Origin: Flavobacterium microcysteis
GTDB taxonomy: Bacteria > Bacteroidota > Bacteroidia > Flavobacteriales > Flavobacteriaceae
DNA: 64,000 nt
Assembly (NCBI RefSeq): GCF_006385255.1
Contig: NZ_VFJE01000054.1
Span: 1-64,000, forward strand
Direction: 5' to 3'
The position numbers were made by a program, and so were the translations under genes. Below, in pieces: positions 60,610 to 64,000 of this stretch (position 1 is the first letter of the stretch; every line of letters starts with the position of its first letter). The notes beneath the pieces were generated by a model. That model was not told the DNA's origin. It saw nothing but the letters and a program-made list of their open reading frames with translations, and ran no database searches.

Positions 60610-63294
60610 TTATAAATTGTATTTTAATGTCAGTATCAGATATCTTGGCTGAACTCTATACTGTGATGTAGTAGTACGATATTGGTTAAAACTGTCATCA
60701 TTCAGTGATCTGGTGTTTAATAAGTTTGTTGCCCCGATTTTATATTCAAACTTGCTGTCTTTCTTTTGGTAAATCAGGCTGGCATTTAGAAAATCATATT
60801 CGTTTTCTACTGTCTTGCTGCTGTTATAATAGTGATAGAATTCATATTCCGCCACAAAAGAAAAACTATCCAGGAAATAATAATCTACTTTAGCAAATGG
60901 CCTGTCGGTAAAGAATTTTGAGCCTGCATAATCATTGATTACAAAATTATATCCCACTTCAAGATTAGGCAAGTCTCTATAGTTTGTCGAGGCTTTTAGT
61001 GTATAATTCTGCATGATACTTTCCTGTGTTCTTACATTTCCGTTCTGGATGTTATTAAATTTCGACCAGTTGAATCCAATACCCGCTGAAGCTTTATAAT
61101 ATCTCAAGAAAGAACGTCCATAGGCACCATTGGCAGCAATCGTTTCGTCAGCCAGATTTGAATTATAGGGAGCCAACGTTTGGTTTACATTATCAAAAAC
61201 GATTCTGCTTTTCACGGCATCGGTTACTTTGCTGTATGAGATGTTCGCAAAGATGTTTTCCAAATTATACATACTGTATTTAAAGTATCTCAAGGAATGT
61301 GATTGTGAAGTTGAATTTTCAAGGAATCTGTTTCCATTGTACAAACTGCTGTAGCCTGAAAGCACATTGCCCATTGCCAGATTGTTGATGTCTGTAAAAT
61401 TATTTGTCAGTGCAAAAGTGTATGTCAGCGTTTCTGATTTCTTAATCTGATACAGGGCATAAAAATCTGGTAGTATCTTGGAAAAATTTTGTTTGTAGTT
61501 TGTCCCTAACTGTGCATTATCCATAGTGTAATAGTGCGTGCTGAATCCCGGAGTAAAAGTGAATTTTCCTGTCAGGAATTTATAATGCAGTCCTAAAAAA
61601 GCATCATTAAAATCATAGCTTACTTTGTTATTGTTTTCTGGTGCCTCAAGATTGTTCTTATTGCCATTGTCCAAAATTTGGAAAATGCTCGAATTGAAAT
61701 TCTGATGCGAATTGGTATTTCCTAAAGTCACATTGATGTTGCTTTTTGGCGTAACCATATAGTAATAATCTAGTTTTGCATCAAGTTTATTGGTTTTTAC
61801 AAAACGGCTTTGGTTTAAATTATTTCTATCCTGATTTTCCACATAACCCGACAAGGCAAAAGGCTGAGTCATTAAATTGGCATTATAAAAAGGATCTTCG
61901 TCCTGATAAAGATGCTGCATTTCAAAGGCAAAAACATTTTTATCATTTGCCGTATAATACAAACTTGCATTTTGATTTATTGAGGTTGGATTCTGTTTTT
62001 TCTTTGTATAGATATCTTCTGCAGAAGTAACATCATTGACCGTGAACTCCCTTAATAAATTATTATTCTCATCCTGTTTTGACTGTTTCATCAAGACATC
62101 ATAGTCAAACTGCAGTTTTGTGTTGGGCTTATAGCTCGAACTAAACTTAAACAATCCCAGATTGCTTTTCTGGTGTGCTATTTCTTCGTTTTTCTGCCTC
62201 ACGCCAGTTTCAAGAATGGTACTTCTGGATCGGGTTTCTAAATCTGTTTCAGAGGAAGAAAGAATTGCGAAACCGCTCAGGCTCCATTTTTTAGTGACAT
62301 TATACGAAAAGTTGGTCGCTCCAAATTTAGTTTCAATTTCTTTTGCTCTGTTGTTTCTTAGCATGGCTATGCCCAAATCATTTGACGAAACGTTAAAAGA
62401 GCTTCCTCCTTTTTGCATCATGCCCCTAAAACCACCGGTGAATTTAAAATAGTCTTGTATGGTTAGTGGTAATTCTCCTATATTATTGAAATTGGAAATG
62501 AGGTTGATACTGTATTTTGGGTTGTAATAAAACAGCTTCGGATTTACAATATAACGGCTGTCTTCATGTCCAATACCTATTCCTGCACTCATGTCACCAA
62601 ACCAGAAATTCTTTTTCCCGTCTTTCAGTTTGATGTTCATTGCCACATTTTCTTCATTGTTTTCAAGACCTTTCAATGCCCCAATTTCATTGTAATTTCG
62701 CAATACCTGAACTTTATCAATAGCATCTGCAGGAATGTTTTTCACTCCCAATTTTGTATCCCCATCAAAAAAGTCCTTGCCTTCTACCATCAGTTTCTGA
62801 ACTTTCTTCCCTTCAACCTCAATTTGGCCATCGGCATTTACTTCAACTCCAGGGAGTTTTTTCAAAACATCTTCCAACTTCCTTTCGGTGCCCGTTTTAA
62901 AAGAATCAGCATTATAGACAATGGTATCGCCTTTTATGGAAACCGGCATTTCCTGTACAATTTCTACCTGATCCAAATCAACTCCTTGTTCCAATACAAG
63001 TGTCTGAACCATGTTTTCAGATTGTGTCTGCACATCTACTTCCTTTGCCTGATAACCAATATAGCTAACCTTTATCTTGTAAACAGTATTGGCTTTGAGC
63101 GACAATTGGAATCTTCCCTTATCGTCTGTAATGGCATAGGAATCCATTGCTTTTGTAGACTGATTAACAGCCATGACATTAGCCATTTCCAAACCAACAG
63201 CATTCGCATCAGCTACAATACCTGAAAAACGTATATTCTGGGAATATCCTGAAATGGAAAGGAATAGAAATGTAAGGAATAGTATTTTTTTCAT
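60610..63294 (-). CDS. TonB-dependent receptor-like outer-membrane beta-barrel protein
   Basis: An 894-residue protein with a signal peptide (cleavage near GYSQ). A carboxypeptidase-regulatory-like domain follows (about 22-110; FSGIVADANAVGLEMANV). Then a plug-like region (about 130-240; DVLKKLPGVEVNADGQIEVEGKKV) and a long aromatic-rich barrel ending YLILTLKYNL. This is the CarboxypepD_reg/outer-membrane-barrel group, probably energised by the TonB system at 10-13 kb. It is 34 bases downstream of a GLPGLI gene. The ligand is unknown. Confidence 0.87.
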   Translation of the reverse strand: MKKILFLTFLFLSISGYSQNIRFSGIVADANAVGLEMANVMAVNQSTKAMDSYAITDDKGRFQLSLKANTVYKIKVSYIGYQAKEVDVQTQSENMVQTLVLEQGVDLDQVEIVQEMPVSIKGDTIVYNADSFKTGTERKLEDVLKKLPGVEVNADGQIEVEGKKVQKLMVEGKDFFDGDTKLGVKNIPADAIDKVQVLRNYNEIGALKGLENNEENVAMNIKLKDGKKNFWFGDMSAGIGIGHEDSRYIVNPKLFYYNPKYSINLISNFNNIGELPLTIQDYFKFTGGFRGMMQKGGSSFNVSSNDLGIAMLRNNRAKEIETKFGATNFSYNVTKKWSLSGFAILSSSETDLETRSRSTILETGVRQKNEEIAHQKSNLGLFKFSSSYKPNTKLQFDYDVLMKQSKQDENNNLLREFTVNDVTSAEDIYTKKKQNPTSINQNASLYYTANDKNVFAFEMQHLYQDEDPFYNANLMTQPFALSGYVENQDRNNLNQSRFVKTNKLDAKLDYYYMVTPKSNINVTLGNTNSHQNFNSSIFQILDNGNKNNLEAPENNNKVSYDFNDAFLGLHYKFLTGKFTFTPGFSTHYYTMDNAQLGTNYKQNFSKILPDFYALYQIKKSETLTYTFALTNNFTDINNLAMGNVLSGYSSLYNGNRFLENSTSQSHSLRYFKYSMYNLENIFANISYSKVTDAVKSRIVFDNVNQTLAPYNSNLADETIAANGAYGRSFLRYYKASAGIGFNWSKFNNIQNGNVRTQESIMQNYTLKASTNYRDLPNLEVGYNFVINDYAGSKFFTDRPFAKVDYYFLDSFSFVAEYEFYHYYNSSKTVENEYDFLNASLIYQKKDSKFEYKIGATNLLNTRSLNDDSFNQYRTTTSQYRVQPRYLILTLKYNL

Positions 63295-63328
63295 ATTGTA
63301 AGAGAAATTGGATGTGTAAAACTAATGA

Positions 63329-64000
63329 TTAATTGCCTAAATTAATATGGATGTTGCCCTTCGAATCCTTCATACTTTCCATTTGCTTTTCAATTAGTGC
63401 TTCATATTCCTTTTTTGTTACTTTTTTTCCTTTTTTTGGCATTTTGATCACCACCTTATCTTTTGGATTCAATACAATTTTAGAGCATAATATTACTGTT
63501 TTCGCATCGTTTACTTCCATGATTAGACCCGGCAATCCCCAATATTCACCCGGACCATGACTTACCGGAATTTCTGGTGCATACCAAACCGTTATCGTTC
63601 TGTCTTTAGGTTCGTTTACAGTAAACAATACTGTTTTGCTTTCACTTTTTTTATTCTTCATTTTTTCATAAGCCTCTAAGTCTTCTTTAGAGACAGGAAT
63701 TACACCTATAGCCTTATAGCAGGTAAAGTTTCCTATCTTTTTAGTCTCGTCCACCAGCTTCCAATCCCATTTTGGTAAAGAATCTGACACTAGAAATTCT
63801 TTTCCAAAAAAGTCTTCTTCAGAAAGCACAGTTTTATCTTTTATATTTTTATACGATTTGCCATCCCCTGATGAACTGGTATTCACGACTACCATTTTTG
63901 CTCCTGACGAACCGCTTGGAGATTCCAATCTTTGTGGTTCTTCATAAACCGATTCCGTTTTATTAAAACTCAATTCATAGGTTTTTTCAAAACCTTTTTT
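63329..64000 (-). CDS. GLPGLI family protein, partial (5' end beyond window)
   Basis: The frame is open to the window edge (encoding KKGFEKTYELSFNKTES at the extreme right), so the N-terminus is missing. The visible ~224 residues include the family name motif in GEYWGLPGLIMEV and the preceding TITVWYAPEIPVSHGP, with NFTCYKAIGVI before it. GLPGLI proteins are exported Bacteroidetes proteins often paired with a TonB-type receptor, as here. Function is unknown. Confidence 0.87.
   Translation of the reverse strand, partial: KKGFEKTYELSFNKTESVYEEPQRLESPSGSSGAKMVVVNTSSSGDGKSYKNIKDKTVLSEEDFFGKEFLVSDSLPKWDWKLVDETKKIGNFTCYKAIGVIPVSKEDLEAYEKMKNKKSESKTVLFTVNEPKDRTITVWYAPEIPVSHGPGEYWGLPGLIMEVNDAKTVILCSKIVLNPKDKVVIKMPKKGKKVTKKEYEALIEKQMESMKDSKGNIHINLGN

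Noticed and set aside
62566..63225. 219-residue rightward open frame inside the TonB-type receptor gene
   Set aside because: It is antisense to a clearly recognisable protein and rich in Phe/Ile/His, as expected from reverse complement of coding DNA. The same applies to 1465-1902, 9576-9977, 10679-11080, 34692-35126 and 51478-51933.
1..64000. CRISPR arrays, insertion sequences, prophage or tRNA genes
   Set aside because: I saw no regularly spaced identical repeats, no transposase or phage structural proteins, and no cloverleaf-type sequence. The repeats at 37.7 kb and 20.8 kb are few and irregular. tRNA absence should be confirmed with a dedicated scan.

Overview
The window looks like chromosomal DNA of a Flavobacterium-type member of the Bacteroidetes (Flavobacteriaceae). 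It is AT-rich, and Bacteroidetes-style promoters (TTG, about 19-21 bases, TAnnTTTG) recur throughout. Two secreted proteins carry type IX secretion C-terminal sorting domains. A gldA gliding-motility ATPase, an ExbB-ExbD-ExbD-TonB operon, a TonB-dependent receptor next to a GLPGLI protein, and a MetH split into two genes all fit this family. I see no rRNA or tRNA gene, CRISPR array, insertion sequence or prophage inside the window.

Layout. 1-650: at least four tandem leftward promoters, probably driving an rRNA operon beyond the left edge. 0.7-7.4 kb: an FtsX/LolE permease, the NamZ muramidase, small proteins, a methyltransferase, a PLP enzyme, DUF2059 and QueE. 7.5-13.4 kb: a leftward ExbB/ExbD/ExbD/TonB/small membrane/PstS-like/TPR operon. 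13.8-17.4 kb: a rightward run of HerA-like ATPase, DUF486, cupin and NDH-2. 17.5-31.6 kb: kynurenine enzymes (KMO, kynureninase), an arginase-family hydrolase, QueA, and assorted stress, envelope and regulatory genes. 31.7-42.2 kb: mostly leftward aroA, MazG-like, two DUF3857 proteins, dtd, rsgA, DAHP synthase/chorismate mutase, an aminotransferase and pheA. 42.4-48.1 kb: gldA, a head-GIN lipoprotein, two PagL-like proteins and an RDD protein. 48.1-58.1 kb: a methionine/SAM cluster with metF, split metH, a homoserine-dehydrogenase-like fragment, OsmC and metK, plus two secreted or lipid-anchored proteins. 58.2-64 kb: a large secreted TPR protein, a TonB-type receptor and a partial GLPGLI gene.

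The most interesting signals are regulatory and lie between genes. The pheA operon is preceded by a 25-codon leader peptide with seven aromatic residues in ten codons. It is followed by an intrinsic terminator and a competing 13-bp antiterminator pairing, which is a complete transcription attenuator. OsmC is preceded by two similar leader-plus-terminator units in tandem. Their short Cys/Met-containing peptides are related, and each peptide gene carries a copy of its terminator's 3' arm. A SAM-I (S-box) riboswitch precedes split metH, and a SAM-II-like aptamer precedes metK. One roughly 10-kb sulfur-amino-acid neighbourhood therefore appears to use two SAM aptamer classes plus tandem attenuation.
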